Source: Planococcus wigleyi (GTDB lineage: Bacteria; Bacillota; Bacilli; Bacillales_A; Planococcaceae). Taken from it: a stretch of 64,000 nucleotides of DNA. The position numbers and the translations under genes are program-made. This document shows, piece by piece, positions 23,714 through 32,057 of this stretch (positions are counted from its first letter, which is position 1; the number at the start of each line of letters is the position of its first letter). The DNA is taken from positions 24,862-88,861 of the forward strand of contig NZ_JACSPU010000008.1 of the NCBI RefSeq assembly GCF_014836985.1. Direction: 5' to 3'. Under the pieces are notes generated by a model, which saw only the letters and a list, made by a program, of their open reading frames with translations, did not search any database and had not been told where the DNA came from.

Positions 23714-24870
23714 CGTTTATTCCCCTTTGCAGCAATGGTTTTGCTGGAACCTTCAATCAGTTTCCCGCCATGAATCACTTTTTGGACAGGCTTGGAAGGC
23801 AATTCCTTCGTGAATTTCTTGTAATGGCGTTCATCGGAATAAGCCAGCAAAGTCAATACTTCGCCATCTGCTCCCGCTCTTCCGGTTCTGCCTGAACGAT
23901 GCAGGTATTGCTCAACTGTTTGCGGTACATCGACATGGATGACATGCGTCACTTTATCGATATCCAAACCGCGCGCTGCTACTTCTGTCGCAATCAATAC
24001 AGCAACTTCACCTTTGCGGAAAGCATCCAAGGCTTTTTTGCGTTCATCTTTTTTCATTTCAGAATGCAAGGTCACGATTTTCGCATCGCGGAATTTCAGT
24101 TTATTTTCCTTCATCAGCAATTGGTCCAGGTTATTGACGAATGCCAAGCCTTTCATGCCGGGAATATGCGACAGGCTGCGCAGCATTTCTGTCTTATCAC
24201 GCTCATCCACTTTGATGAATGAATGCATCACTTTTCCAAGCATCGGCAAATCTTCAGCCGTTACCTGCAGACGTGTAGGATGCTGCATCAACCGTTCCGC
24301 CACCAATTCTATTTCTTCGGTGATTGTAGCAGATACCAGCACCAATTGGCGTTCATGCTGAGTTTTTTCAATCAGATCTTTCATGATGCCCCGGTGTTCG
24401 CGCGCCATCAACTGATCTCCTTCATCCAGCACCAATATCCGGATTTCATGCATTTTCAGTTTTTTGGATTTCACCAATTCATTCAAACGTCCAGGCGTCC
24501 CTACGACAATCGTCGGTTTTTTCTTCAACTTCTCCAATTGGCGCTGCATATTTGCCCCGCCAATCAATTGCGTAACGGTGACATCCGTACCTTCTGTCCA
24601 CTCACGCAATACGTTGACGATCTGCATGGACAATTCCTGCGACGGTGCGACGATCATTGCCTGGATTGCCTGTTTTTCAGGGTTGACGCGCTCCAGGATC
24701 GGCAATACATAAGCCAATGTTTTACCCGATCCGGTCGGTGATTCAGCAACGATATCATTGCCTGCCAACATTTCCGGAATCATCTGTTCCTGGATCGGCA
24801 TAGCCGTTTCAAATCCAGCTTTTTCCCATTTTTCTTGCCACATCGGGCTTAATTCATTTACAAAAGTCAT
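23710..24870 (-). CDS. DEAD-box RNA helicase (YfmL-like)
   Basis: ATP-dependent RNA helicase of 386 residues. Motifs are the Q-motif region PIQEQMIP, I SPTGSGKT, Ib TPGR, II DEGD (variant of DEAD), III SAT and VI HRSGRTGR. The short C-terminus and DEGD agree with B. subtilis YfmL, which takes part in ribosome assembly; that equivalence is an inference. The ATG at 24870 follows AAGGTGG. First gene of a three-gene operon with an aminopeptidase and a lipase. Confidence 0.88.
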   Translation of the reverse strand: MTFVNELSPMWQEKWEKAGFETAMPIQEQMIPEMLAGNDIVAESPTGSGKTLAYVLPILERVNPEKQAIQAMIVAPSQELSMQIVNVLREWTEGTDVTVTQLIGGANMQRQLEKLKKKPTIVVGTPGRLNELVKSKKLKMHEIRILVLDEGDQLMAREHRGIMKDLIEKTQHERQLVLVSATITEEIELVAERLMQHPTRLQVTAEDLPMLGKVMHSFIKVDERDKTEMLRSLSHIPGMKGLAFVNNLDQLLMKENKLKFRDAKIVTLHSEMKKDERKKALDAFRKGEVAVLIATEVAARGLDIDKVTHVIHVDVPQTVEQYLHRSGRTGRAGADGEVLTLLAYSDERHYKKFTKELPSKPVQKVIHGGKLIEGSSKTIAAKGNKR

Positions 24871-24941
24871 CTGCGATTCCACCTTCTTTTCAATGCTTTT
24901 AGTGTACCATATTTGGTGTTCTGTCGCCTTTTTCACGCAAG

Positions 24942-24968
24942 AAAAACCAGTCCGCAAAAGGACTGGCT
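24942..24968 (-). terminator. Terminator after the MFS gene
   Basis: Minus-strand stem CCAGTCC - TTTTGC - GGACTGG followed by TTTTTC. Confidence 0.8.
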
Positions 24969-24975
24969 CAGTTGA

Positions 24976-26445
24976 TTATTCAGTTACTTCTTTTTGTCGG
25001 TAGACGATCTCTTTTTCCGTCTCAGTGACAGGACGTACCGGCTTCTTAATGAAGAAAGACAGCACTAATGCCACTAACGCGATAAAAGTGGAAACGAAAA
25101 ATGAGAAGTTGATGCCATCCAGCATAGCCAAGTTCATGATGCTTTCAGGAGCTGTTCCGGCCGCCGCCAGCTCTTTCGCTGTCGACTCCGTTCGTGTGTT
25201 CATCACGGTAATAAGGAAAGCTGAACCGACCGCACCCGCAACTTGCTGCAAGGTATTGTTGATGGCCGTTCCATGCGGATAAGCTTTCATCGGCAACGTA
25301 TTCAACCCATTTGTCATGACCGGCATCATGACCATAGAAATACCGAGCATGCGCAACGTGTAAATCATCATGATGCTAAGGTAGCTGGAATCCAGGCTCA
25401 ACTGGCTGAACATGAACGTCGTCAGCACAACAATCGCCAAGCCGGGAATGGCCAACACTTTTGCGCCGAATCGGTCAAATAACCGGCCGGTGACTGGAGA
25501 CATGAAGCCCATAACCAGTGCACCTGGCAGCATCAGCAAGCCTGAATCGATCGGCGAAATGCCTTTGATGGTCTGAATGTAAATTGGCATCAGGATCATC
25601 GCTGAAAACATGGACATGGAAATGGCCACTGAAATCGCTGATGACAATGCGAACATTGGGTATTTATAAATCCGGATTTCCAATAGAGGCTTATCCAGTT
25701 TCAATTGGCGGAAACCGAAAATAACGAGTGAAATAACACCAACAGCAATGGTCACCATAACAACCGGATCGGTCCAGCCCATCGTACCCGCTGAACTAAA
25801 TCCGTACAATACCCCGCCAAACCCTAAACTGGAAAGAGCCAACGACGCTTTATCAAGCGATATCTCTCTGTCTTGGAATGTCAGGTTCTTTAATTTGAAG
25901 ATCCCTAATGTTAATGGAATCAATGCCACTGGCAGGACGATCCAGAAAAGCACACGCCATGAGTAATGTTCGACAATAAATCCGGAAAGGGTCGGCCCGA
26001 TTGCAGGCGCAACGACCATAACAAGTCCGAATACGCCCATTGCGGATCCACGTTTTTCAACCGGAAATGCTGCAAGCATGACGTTCATCAATAACGGCAT
26101 CATTAAAGCAGATCCGGCAGCTTGAATCATGCGCCCTGCCAGCAATACGCTGAATACAGGAGCCACTGCGGCCAATAGCGTTCCGAGTGCAAACAAGGAC
26201 ATCGCTACGATGAAAATTGAGCGGTTGGAATACCGCTGGATCAAATAGGCACTGGCTGGAATCAGAATTCCGTTGACCAGCATATAGCCCGTAACTAGCC
26301 ACTGCGCTGTCGATGCATCGATCCCCAGATCAAGCATAATTTCAGGCAATGCTATATTCAATAAAGTTTGGTTAAAAATTGCTACGAACGCTCCCGTAAA
26401 GAGAATGGCTATAATGCCATAAGGCGTTTTTTTCTGTTCTTTCAT
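24976..26445 (-). CDS. MFS drug efflux transporter (DHA2/EmrB-QacA type)
   Basis: Membrane protein of 489 residues with about 14 hydrophobic segments. It shows the DHA2 motifs LNIALPEIMLDLG in helix 1, GRMIQAAGSALMMPL (motif B region) and GPTLSGFIVEHYSWRVLFW (motif C and after). It would export drugs or toxic lipids using the proton gradient. The ATG at 26445 follows ATGGAGG; the longer frame from 26496 contains that site and is rejected. It is divergent from a TetR gene, the usual arrangement for a self-regulated pump. Confidence 0.9.
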   Translation of the reverse strand: MKEQKKTPYGIIAILFTGAFVAIFNQTLLNIALPEIMLDLGIDASTAQWLVTGYMLVNGILIPASAYLIQRYSNRSIFIVAMSLFALGTLLAAVAPVFSVLLAGRMIQAAGSALMMPLLMNVMLAAFPVEKRGSAMGVFGLVMVVAPAIGPTLSGFIVEHYSWRVLFWIVLPVALIPLTLGIFKLKNLTFQDREISLDKASLALSSLGFGGVLYGFSSAGTMGWTDPVVMVTIAVGVISLVIFGFRQLKLDKPLLEIRIYKYPMFALSSAISVAISMSMFSAMILMPIYIQTIKGISPIDSGLLMLPGALVMGFMSPVTGRLFDRFGAKVLAIPGLAIVVLTTFMFSQLSLDSSYLSIMMIYTLRMLGISMVMMPVMTNGLNTLPMKAYPHGTAINNTLQQVAGAVGSAFLITVMNTRTESTAKELAAAGTAPESIMNLAMLDGINFSFFVSTFIALVALVLSFFIKKPVRPVTETEKEIVYRQKEVTE

Positions 26446-26502
26446 CTTTGTGTTTCCTCCGTAAATGGTGCTCTTTATTTTTTTCTCTTTCTCCATTGCA
26501 TT

Positions 26503-26531
26503 ATTCTATACCGCCTGTATATTTTTTTCAA
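26503..26531 (-). promoter_or_regulatory. MFS promoter with possible TetR operator
   Basis: Minus strand TTGAAA, 17-nt spacer and TAGAAT. Inside the spacer lies the imperfect dyad ATAC-aggcg-GTAT (26508-26520), well placed for repression by the divergent TetR protein. Its half TATACCG recurs inverted at 26601-26607. Confidence 0.55.
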
Positions 26532-26558
26532 GCATTTTATCCGATAAAGTTAAAAACA

Positions 26559-26587
26559 TTGATATATAAGTGTTTTGAAGTTATCAT
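26559..26587 (+). promoter_or_regulatory. Promoter of the TetR gene
   Basis: TTGATA (26559-26564), 17-nt spacer and TATCAT (26582-26587), with a CGGTATA half-site at 26601-26607 just downstream that could serve autoregulation. Confidence 0.55.
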
Positions 26588-26619
26588 AACAGTAGACTAT
26601 CGGTATAAAGGTGAGGTAT

Positions 26620-27480
26620 ATGAATCCTAAAAAACAGCAAATCCTAAATGCAGCGTATGAACTTTTCATCAATAAAGGCTATAATTCTTCTTCTATCCAA
26701 GACATATTGGATGAAGCGAATGTATCGAAAGGGACTTTTTACAATTACTTCGGATCCAAAGCAGAGTGCCTTATGGCCATCATGGATTCGATTGGCAGTG
26801 AAATCAGGCAGCGGCGAATGGCAGCTGCTGTCGGCAAGCAAGCCAATGATCCGGAAGTATTGGCGGAGCAATTGTTCATCCGCATCAAACTCAACCTTGA
26901 AAAAAATCTCTTTTCTCTCTATGAAAGCATCTTCTATTCACAAGAACCGGAATTGAAATCCTTTTCTATTAAACAGTACTCTTTGGAAATGGAATGGATT
27001 TCTTCACGTATCATCGATGTTTTCGGCAAAGAAGCGGCTCCCTATGCACTGGAAAATGCAGCATTTGTACACGGTTATGTCCAGCAGCTGATTCATATCT
27101 GGCGTCTTGTATCCGAAGATGCACTGCCGGCAGACAAGCTTTCTTCTTTCGTCATCCGGAGGCTGCAGGCGACCATCGCACTCCAAATAGCGGCTAAAGA
27201 TACATTTATCGGCAACTTGAAATTGCCGCTTGCTAAATCTGCCGACAACATCGAATTAGAGGAACTGTCTCCAATGTTGGCAACATACGCCGAGAAATTG
27301 AAAAAACAGAAGAACACGCAACAGCTCGTGCAATTTTTGGCAACTGAGCTGGCTGCGGAAACTCCAAGAAAAGCACTGATCGAAAGTGTCCTTACCACGT
27401 TGGCTAATGATGACCGGACTGAAGCTGAATTGTCGATTATGATTGAACAGGTGTGGAAACATTTAGATGAAATTGCATAA
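26620..27480 (+). CDS. TetR/AcrR family transcriptional regulator
   Basis: Repressor of 286 residues. The N-terminal helix-turn-helix is clear (SIQDILDEANVSKGTFYNYFGSK, about 24-46), and a long ligand-binding C-terminal domain follows, larger than the usual about 200 residues. The ATG at 26620 follows AAAGGTGAGG. It is transcribed divergently from the MFS pump at 24976-26445 and probably represses it. The inducer is unknown. Confidence 0.88.
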   Translation: MNPKKQQILNAAYELFINKGYNSSSIQDILDEANVSKGTFYNYFGSKAECLMAIMDSIGSEIRQRRMAAAVGKQANDPEVLAEQLFIRIKLNLEKNLFSLYESIFYSQEPELKSFSIKQYSLEMEWISSRIIDVFGKEAAPYALENAAFVHGYVQQLIHIWRLVSEDALPADKLSSFVIRRLQATIALQIAAKDTFIGNLKLPLAKSADNIELEELSPMLATYAEKLKKQKNTQQLVQFLATELAAETPRKALIESVLTTLANDDRTEAELSIMIEQVWKHLDEIA

Positions 27481-27512
27481 AAAAGCAGCGCCTGTTAAGG
27501 ACGCTGCTTTTT
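27479..27512. terminator. Bidirectional terminator
   Basis: AAAAAGCAGCG / CGCTGCTTTTTT stem between the converging TetR and amidase genes. Confidence 0.8.
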
Positions 27513-27513
27513 T

Positions 27514-28962
27514 CTATGGTTTTCGCCGTCCTTTGACGGCTTGTTCAAATGCATATGCGTATTCAATCAGTGTCGGTTCGCTGAATGCTTGGCCAGCAAA
27601 CGTAATACCAAAAGGCTCACCCGATGGACTAAAGCCAAAAGGCACTGTAATTGATGGGAAGCCTGCAGCCGCACCTATGTTGCAGCCAAAATCCTGCGGC
27701 AATACCAACGCATCCACACCGATATTCTCCAGGACATTCTTCATTCCACGCTCTGCCGCCAAAAAGCGGTTGCGTTCCAATGCTTCGACGTATTCTCTTT
27801 CCGTTAGCATGCCGCTCATCCCATTAGCCTGCTCCAGTAAATTCTGTCCAAACTTCAGCATTTTCTCTGCATGCTCATTATTGAAAGCGATGACATCATC
27901 CAAGGAACGAATTCGTTGGTCCGGATTGGACTTCGCCAAATACGCATTCAAGTTCGCCTTGAATTCATGCAGCAACACCGCAAATCCAAGGTCTTCCTGC
28001 TCGACGCCCAGATCAACTTCGTCTACGATTTCCGCACCGCATTCACGAAGCGCATCCAACGCCTGTTCAAAAAGCTCAGCCTGTTCATCATTGATTTCTT
28101 TAAACAGCCCTCTCGCTACACCCAATGCAACACCTTGAAGCCCGTCTTTCCTCATATGGCTGCGCCAGTCATAATCCTCAAACTGAGCCGCAAATGCTGT
28201 AATCTTGTCTTCCGGATCGATGCCAATGATGACTTCCAAAAGCGCTACAGCATCTGCTACAGTCCGCCCTAAAGGACCTGGAACATCCTGTGTATGAGAC
28301 AACGGGATGACGCCGCTGCGGCTCACCAACCCGACGGTGGGCTTGATTCCGACCAAACTGTTTTGTGCAGCGGGATTAATGATCGATCCCGACGTTTCTG
28401 TTCCGATTGCGCCCGCCGCCAAATTCGAAGCGACAGCTGCGGCGGACCCTGAACTTGAACCGCCCACGTCAAATTCACCATATGGATTTTTCACTTGTCC
28501 GCCTCTCGAGCTATAGCCATTGGTCATTTTATCGGACATAAAATTCGCCCATTCCGTCATATTGGTTTTGCCGAGAATCACGGCACCCGCCTGGCGCAAT
28601 TTTTCCACCACTTTGGCATCTTTTAGAGCATAATGATCCTTCAATGCTAAAGACCCTGCACTGGTATGCATCTTATCACAGGTGTCCATATTGTCTTTCA
28701 CCAAGACCGGAATGCCGTGCAGAGCGGAACGCGGACCGGTTTGCCGGCGCTCAAAGTCAAGCGCTTGCGCAGTCAGCAAAGCATCCGGATTCATCTCCAG
28801 TACAGCGTCTGTATTTTTGTCTCGTAACGAAATATTTTCTTTATACATGAGAACAAGTTCTTCGGAAGTGAGCTTCCCTTTGTCCATCGCCTCCTGCATT
28901 TCCTCGATTGTCATTTCATCAAGCCGTTCCTGGCGGTAGCTTTCCAATTCTTTATTGTGCAT
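27514..28962 (-). CDS. Amidase signature family hydrolase
   Basis: Enzyme of 482 residues with the Ser-cisSer-Lys triad: K89 in PVLVKDN, the GGSSSGSAAA segment (167-176) and the nucleophile S193 in ETSGSIINPA. It resembles GatA, but no gatB/gatC is near and a true gatA lies at 37.5 kb, so it is a stand-alone amidase for an unidentified amide. The ATG at 28962 follows GGGAGGAAG. It has an extra N-terminal stretch of about 50 residues similar to those in secreted-type amidases, but no signal peptide is visible. Confidence 0.85.
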   Translation of the reverse strand: MHNKELESYRQERLDEMTIEEMQEAMDKGKLTSEELVLMYKENISLRDKNTDAVLEMNPDALLTAQALDFERRQTGPRSALHGIPVLVKDNMDTCDKMHTSAGSLALKDHYALKDAKVVEKLRQAGAVILGKTNMTEWANFMSDKMTNGYSSRGGQVKNPYGEFDVGGSSSGSAAAVASNLAAGAIGTETSGSIINPAAQNSLVGIKPTVGLVSRSGVIPLSHTQDVPGPLGRTVADAVALLEVIIGIDPEDKITAFAAQFEDYDWRSHMRKDGLQGVALGVARGLFKEINDEQAELFEQALDALRECGAEIVDEVDLGVEQEDLGFAVLLHEFKANLNAYLAKSNPDQRIRSLDDVIAFNNEHAEKMLKFGQNLLEQANGMSGMLTEREYVEALERNRFLAAERGMKNVLENIGVDALVLPQDFGCNIGAAAGFPSITVPFGFSPSGEPFGITFAGQAFSEPTLIEYAYAFEQAVKGRRKP

Positions 28963-28993
28963 GGATTCTTCCTCCCATTTATATAAGGCATTG

Positions 28994-29017
28994 AAAAAAG
29001 CCGGAATCAGCCGGCTT
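28994..29017 (-). terminator. Terminator overlapping the fbpA stop
   Basis: Minus-strand stem AAGCCGG - CTGATT - CCGGCTT followed by TTTTC. The TGA stop is in the loop. Confidence 0.75.
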
Positions 29018-29171
29018 GGTCAGTCTCTGTATAGGTTTTCATTAATTCATAGAGTGAGGTTTCATACAGCTGGCGTCCGTTGATCTTGAACACGTTCTTT
29101 TCGACCAGTCCCTGAATGATGGTTTCACGTTTATCCGTGAATTTTGACTCGGGTATCTGCACCATTTTCAT
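29007..29171 (-). CDS. Fur-regulated basic protein A-like (FbpA family)
   Basis: Small protein of 54 residues. The segment RETIIQGLVEKNVFKINGRQLYETSLYELMKTY carries the pattern of the FbpA domain (RQLYE-LxxxL), which in B. subtilis helps a small RNA lower synthesis of iron-rich proteins. The ATG at 29171 follows AAGGAG by 8 nt; upstream starts have none. I see no typical Fur box upstream, but there is a long dyad around the promoter. The family assignment is from motif memory. Confidence 0.65.
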   Translation of the reverse strand: MKMVQIPESKFTDKRETIIQGLVEKNVFKINGRQLYETSLYELMKTYTETDQAG

Positions 29172-29214
29172 CGTTCTCTCCTTCTTGATGTATTCTCTTG
29201 TCTTTACCCTCCGC

Positions 29215-29260
29215 TCTATACGGTTAAAACCTGTTAACATCAAATTAGCCTATTTTAACC
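29215..29260 (-). promoter_or_regulatory. fbpA promoter with long dyad
   Basis: Minus strand TTGATG (29243-29238), 17-nt spacer, TATAGA (29220-29215). GGTTAAAA and TTTTAACC (29253-29260 and 29222-29229 on the plus strand) form an 8-bp inverted repeat with 23 nt between, spanning the -35 region; GTTAAC lies between them. It could be an operator for an unknown regulator. Confidence 0.5.
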
Positions 29261-29272
29261 AAAAAGTTGAAA

Positions 29273-29307
29273 AGAGCCCGATCAGCTTTAATAGCTGATC
29301 GGGCTCA
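29273..29307 (-). terminator. Terminator of rlmD
   Basis: Perfect stem GAGCCCGATCAGCT / AGCTGATCGGGCTC with a 5-nt loop, then TTTTC on the minus strand. Confidence 0.8.
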
Positions 29308-29313
29308 CTCCAT

Positions 29314-30687
29314 TTATTCTGCCAACTCCAGCCACGCCACTGCTTCGCAATGAGTGGACTGAGGGAACATATCGACGGGCTGCACTTCTTTTGTGCGGTA
29401 GCCGCCGTCTTCCAATATGCGCAGATCACGTGCCAATGTTGCCGGATTGCAGGATACATAAACCACACGTGTCGGGCGCTGCTTAAGGATCGTCCGCAGC
29501 AGCTGCTCATCACAGCCTTTGCGCGGAGGGTCAACAACCAAGACATCCGCTTTCTTGCCTTCTTTGTACCAGCGCGGAATGACTTGTTCGGCTGGTCCGG
29601 CTTCAAACAAAGTGTTAGACAAACCGTTTAATTCCGCATTGCGTTTGGCATCTTCTATCGCTTGGGGCACAATTTCAACCCCCATCACGAATTCAGCCTG
29701 TTGCGCAAGGAACAAGGAAATGGTCCCGATTCCGCAATATGCGTCGATTACCGTTTCTTTTCCGGTTAATTGAGCGTATTCCAAAGCTTGGCCATAGAGA
29801 ACTTCTGTTTGTTCAGGATTGATCTGGTAGAATGAACGCGCAGAAATCTCAAAACGCACATCGCCGATTTGGTCTTCTATTACATCTTTGCCCCAAAGCG
29901 TCAGGGTTTCAGCGCCAAAAATGACATTGGTTTTTTCGCTATTGATGTTTTGGACAATTGATGTCACTTCCGGAACAGTCGCCTGAATCAATTCAATGGC
30001 ATGTGCCGCTTGAGGGAATTTCTTTTTCTTGGTTACCAGAACCACCATGATTTCCCCAGTAGCACGCGCTTTTCGGACCACTACATGGCGAAGCATGCCG
30101 CGGTGCGTTGCTTCCTCATAAGGCTCAATGCCCATTTCAGCCAAACTCTTTTTGAGTGACACCATTATAGCGTCGGCTTCCGGTGTCTGGATCAGGCAGA
30201 TATCCGTGTCGGCAATGTCATGCGAACGCGGCTGATAAAATCCAGCAACTACTTTGCCATCTTGTGTGCCAAATGGAATCTGGGACTTATTGCGGTAGCG
30301 CCATGGATGTTCCATCCCTTTTACAGGATGTACCGGCACGTCCGGCAATTTGCCGATCCGTGTGATGGCATCGCGCACCAATTTTTGTTTGAAGGTCATT
30401 TGCCCTTCATAGGACAGATGCTGAATCTGGCAGCCTCCGCACGTGTCGAAGACCGGGCAAGGAGCTGTAACACGAAAAGGCGATGACTGTTTTATTTCAA
30501 TAAGCTTTGCAAAGCCATAGGATTTCAACGTCTTCAAAACGTGCACAACTACGTCTTCCCCCGGCAACGCGCCTGGGACGAACAACGGGTAGCCTTCTAC
30601 TTTCGCTACGCCTGCACCGTCATGCGTCAAATCTTCTACATGGACCGTTATCCGGTCATTTTTATTTACTGGTTTCAAAAAGTTCAC
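29314..30687 (-). CDS. rlmD: 23S rRNA (uracil-C5)-methyltransferase RlmD/RlmCD type
   Basis: SAM-dependent RNA methyltransferase of 457 residues (TrmA/RumA family, as B. subtilis YefA). It has an N-terminal TRAM domain and a 4Fe-4S cluster from C77, C83, C86 and a later Cys near 164. The SAM motif is DAYCGIGTISLFLA, DPPRKGCDE follows, and the catalytic Cys is in YVSCNPATLARDL near the C-terminus. In Gram-positives one enzyme may methylate both U747 and U1939. It lies just past the repeat copy E and after the B. subtilis-like gatCAB/dgkB region, with the cyd operon in between. Confidence 0.92.
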   Translation of the reverse strand: MNFLKPVNKNDRITVHVEDLTHDGAGVAKVEGYPLFVPGALPGEDVVVHVLKTLKSYGFAKLIEIKQSSPFRVTAPCPVFDTCGGCQIQHLSYEGQMTFKQKLVRDAITRIGKLPDVPVHPVKGMEHPWRYRNKSQIPFGTQDGKVVAGFYQPRSHDIADTDICLIQTPEADAIMVSLKKSLAEMGIEPYEEATHRGMLRHVVVRKARATGEIMVVLVTKKKKFPQAAHAIELIQATVPEVTSIVQNINSEKTNVIFGAETLTLWGKDVIEDQIGDVRFEISARSFYQINPEQTEVLYGQALEYAQLTGKETVIDAYCGIGTISLFLAQQAEFVMGVEIVPQAIEDAKRNAELNGLSNTLFEAGPAEQVIPRWYKEGKKADVLVVDPPRKGCDEQLLRTILKQRPTRVVYVSCNPATLARDLRILEDGGYRTKEVQPVDMFPQSTHCEAVAWLELAE

Positions 30688-30718
30688 TCCATTTCACATT
30701 TACTTATCATACAACAAG

Positions 30719-30836
30719 AAAAGAAAAAGTGCCCGTCTTAAATTCGACAGGCATAAGACATTCTAGCGAAGCGGTGTTTTTCAGCCACACTGCTGAAGTG
30801 GCTTATAACCTTAGAATTTAGGCATTAAAGTCCAGA
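30719..30836 (+). repeat. Palindromic intergenic repeat, copy E (decayed)
   Basis: About 118 bp aligned with copy D: AAAAAGTGCCCG, GGCATAAGAC, GCGAAGCGGTG, GCCACA, GGCTTAT and a worn GGCATTAAAG near the end. The outer arms no longer pair well, so the copy is degenerate. It lies between rlmD and cydS and its plus-strand orientation equals that of D. Confidence 0.7.
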
Positions 30837-30871
30837 CAGGAATCAAGAACTAAAACTCTATTTAAACAGAA

Positions 30872-30902
30872 AAAACGCGGCAGGCAAAGGCCTGCGCGCG
30901 TC
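30872..30902 (-). terminator. Terminator of the cyd operon
   Basis: Minus-strand stem ACGCGCGCAGGC - CTTT - GCCTGCCGCG followed by TTTTTTC. Confidence 0.75.
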
Positions 30903-30903
30903 T

Positions 30904-31014
30904 CTATTTTTTATCTTTTGTAGCGGGGCCATCCTTCAGTGAGAACCAGAATCCGAAAATGATGGATCCGAACAAAACCAGGAATGGTGCATAAAATATC
31001 ATGAAATCCTGCAT
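30904..31014 (-). CDS. cydS: Cytochrome bd oxidase small subunit CydS
   Basis: Small gene of 36 codons, starting ATG at 31014 and ending TAG at 30904-30906. The product is one transmembrane helix (DFMIFYAPFLVLFGSIIFGFW) and a short charged tail (KDGPATKDKK), with the FYAP start known from CydS of Geobacillus-type bd oxidases. Its ribosome-binding site is AAAGGAGGC before the ATG. It follows cydB by 14 nt on the same strand and is therefore the third operon gene. This places the complex as CydABS. Confidence 0.85.
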   Translation of the reverse strand: MQDFMIFYAPFLVLFGSIIFGFWFSLKDGPATKDKK

Positions 31015-31028
31015 GGATAATGCCTCCT

Positions 31029-32057
31029 TTATGCGTGGTAATCCGATTTGCCTTCGACATAATCCTTATCGAACAAGAATAAGCGGAACAATAAGTAAAG
31101 CGATGGCAGCAACAGGCATAAGCCTGCGATGAACGCGATGATCAGCGCAATGGCCATCGCTTCATTTGTAAAGCTGTCGTAAATCGTCAAATACGGATAC
31201 AGCAGATATGGGTAATGCGATGCCCCATACGCAAAGAATGCGGTAAAGAATTGCCCCATCAATAAAATGAAGGCCCAGCCGTAATGGCGTTTTTTCCAAA
31301 TCAAGTAGACTGTTCCCGCAAACAGCAGGAACGATACGGCGAATACCCACCATAAATCGAGGATGCGTGCAAAATGCTCCGGATTATGGCCGCGCAGTTC
31401 GTAGATGATTCCGGTTGCTGTAATGATGGCAGGACCTGCCCAGATCAATGCATATTTGCGCATCAGTTCGTTGGCTTTCAAATCGCCTGCTTTGGAAGAA
31501 TACCAAGTCAGGAACACAGCTGAAATGTAAAGTACGGCCGTTAAACTCAAAACTACGATACTCCACATCAATGGGCTGGTAAATAGGGTCCAGTAATCCA
31601 GGTAAGGCTGGCCATTATCCATTTTGATGAACCCGCCTTCGGACATGGCCAATACCGGCGACAAAGCTGCCGGCAGCAATAGCCCGGACAAACCGTACAT
31701 GTAGATGTATCCTCTATGGTTGATTTTTGCCCCGTAAGTCGCGAATGCGTAATAGGAACCGCGGATTGCCAGCAATATCAATGCAAGGCTCGCCGGAACC
31801 AGCAGCGTTGTGCCGTAATAAAACGCAGTCTGCGGGAAAAATCCGATAATCCCGACAAAGAAGAACACAAAGAATACGTTGGTGACTTCCCATACAGGTG
31901 ACAGGTAACGTTGAATGATGCCTGTCAATATATGCTGTTTGCCGATAAATGAGCTATAGGCATTAAAGAAGCCGGCACCGAAATCAATCGATGCGACGAT
32001 GACGTACAGGAACAAAAACAGCCAGAGAACGGAGATGCCGATAATTTCCAATGTCAT
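31029..32057 (-). CDS. cydB: Cytochrome d ubiquinol oxidase subunit II
   Basis: Membrane protein of 342 residues with about eight or nine hydrophobic helices. It is the second subunit of cytochrome bd, supporting the quinol oxidase that reduces O2 at low oxygen. The N-terminal pattern LWLFLFLYVIVASIDFGAGFF and RGSYYAFATYGAK fit the family. The start overlaps the cydA stop (ATGA), typical of tightly coupled subunits. Confidence 0.9.
   Translation of the reverse strand: MTLEIIGISVLWLFLFLYVIVASIDFGAGFFNAYSSFIGKQHILTGIIQRYLSPVWEVTNVFFVFFFVGIIGFFPQTAFYYGTTLLVPASLALILLAIRGSYYAFATYGAKINHRGYIYMYGLSGLLLPAALSPVLAMSEGGFIKMDNGQPYLDYWTLFTSPLMWSIVVLSLTAVLYISAVFLTWYSSKAGDLKANELMRKYALIWAGPAIITATGIIYELRGHNPEHFARILDLWWVFAVSFLLFAGTVYLIWKKRHYGWAFILLMGQFFTAFFAYGASHYPYLLYPYLTIYDSFTNEAMAIALIIAFIAGLCLLLPSLYLLFRLFLFDKDYVEGKSDYHA

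Noticed and set aside
30785..30840. tRNA-like fold in repeat copy E
   Set aside because: Stems match the repeat family rather than a cloverleaf and no anticodon arm is formed.
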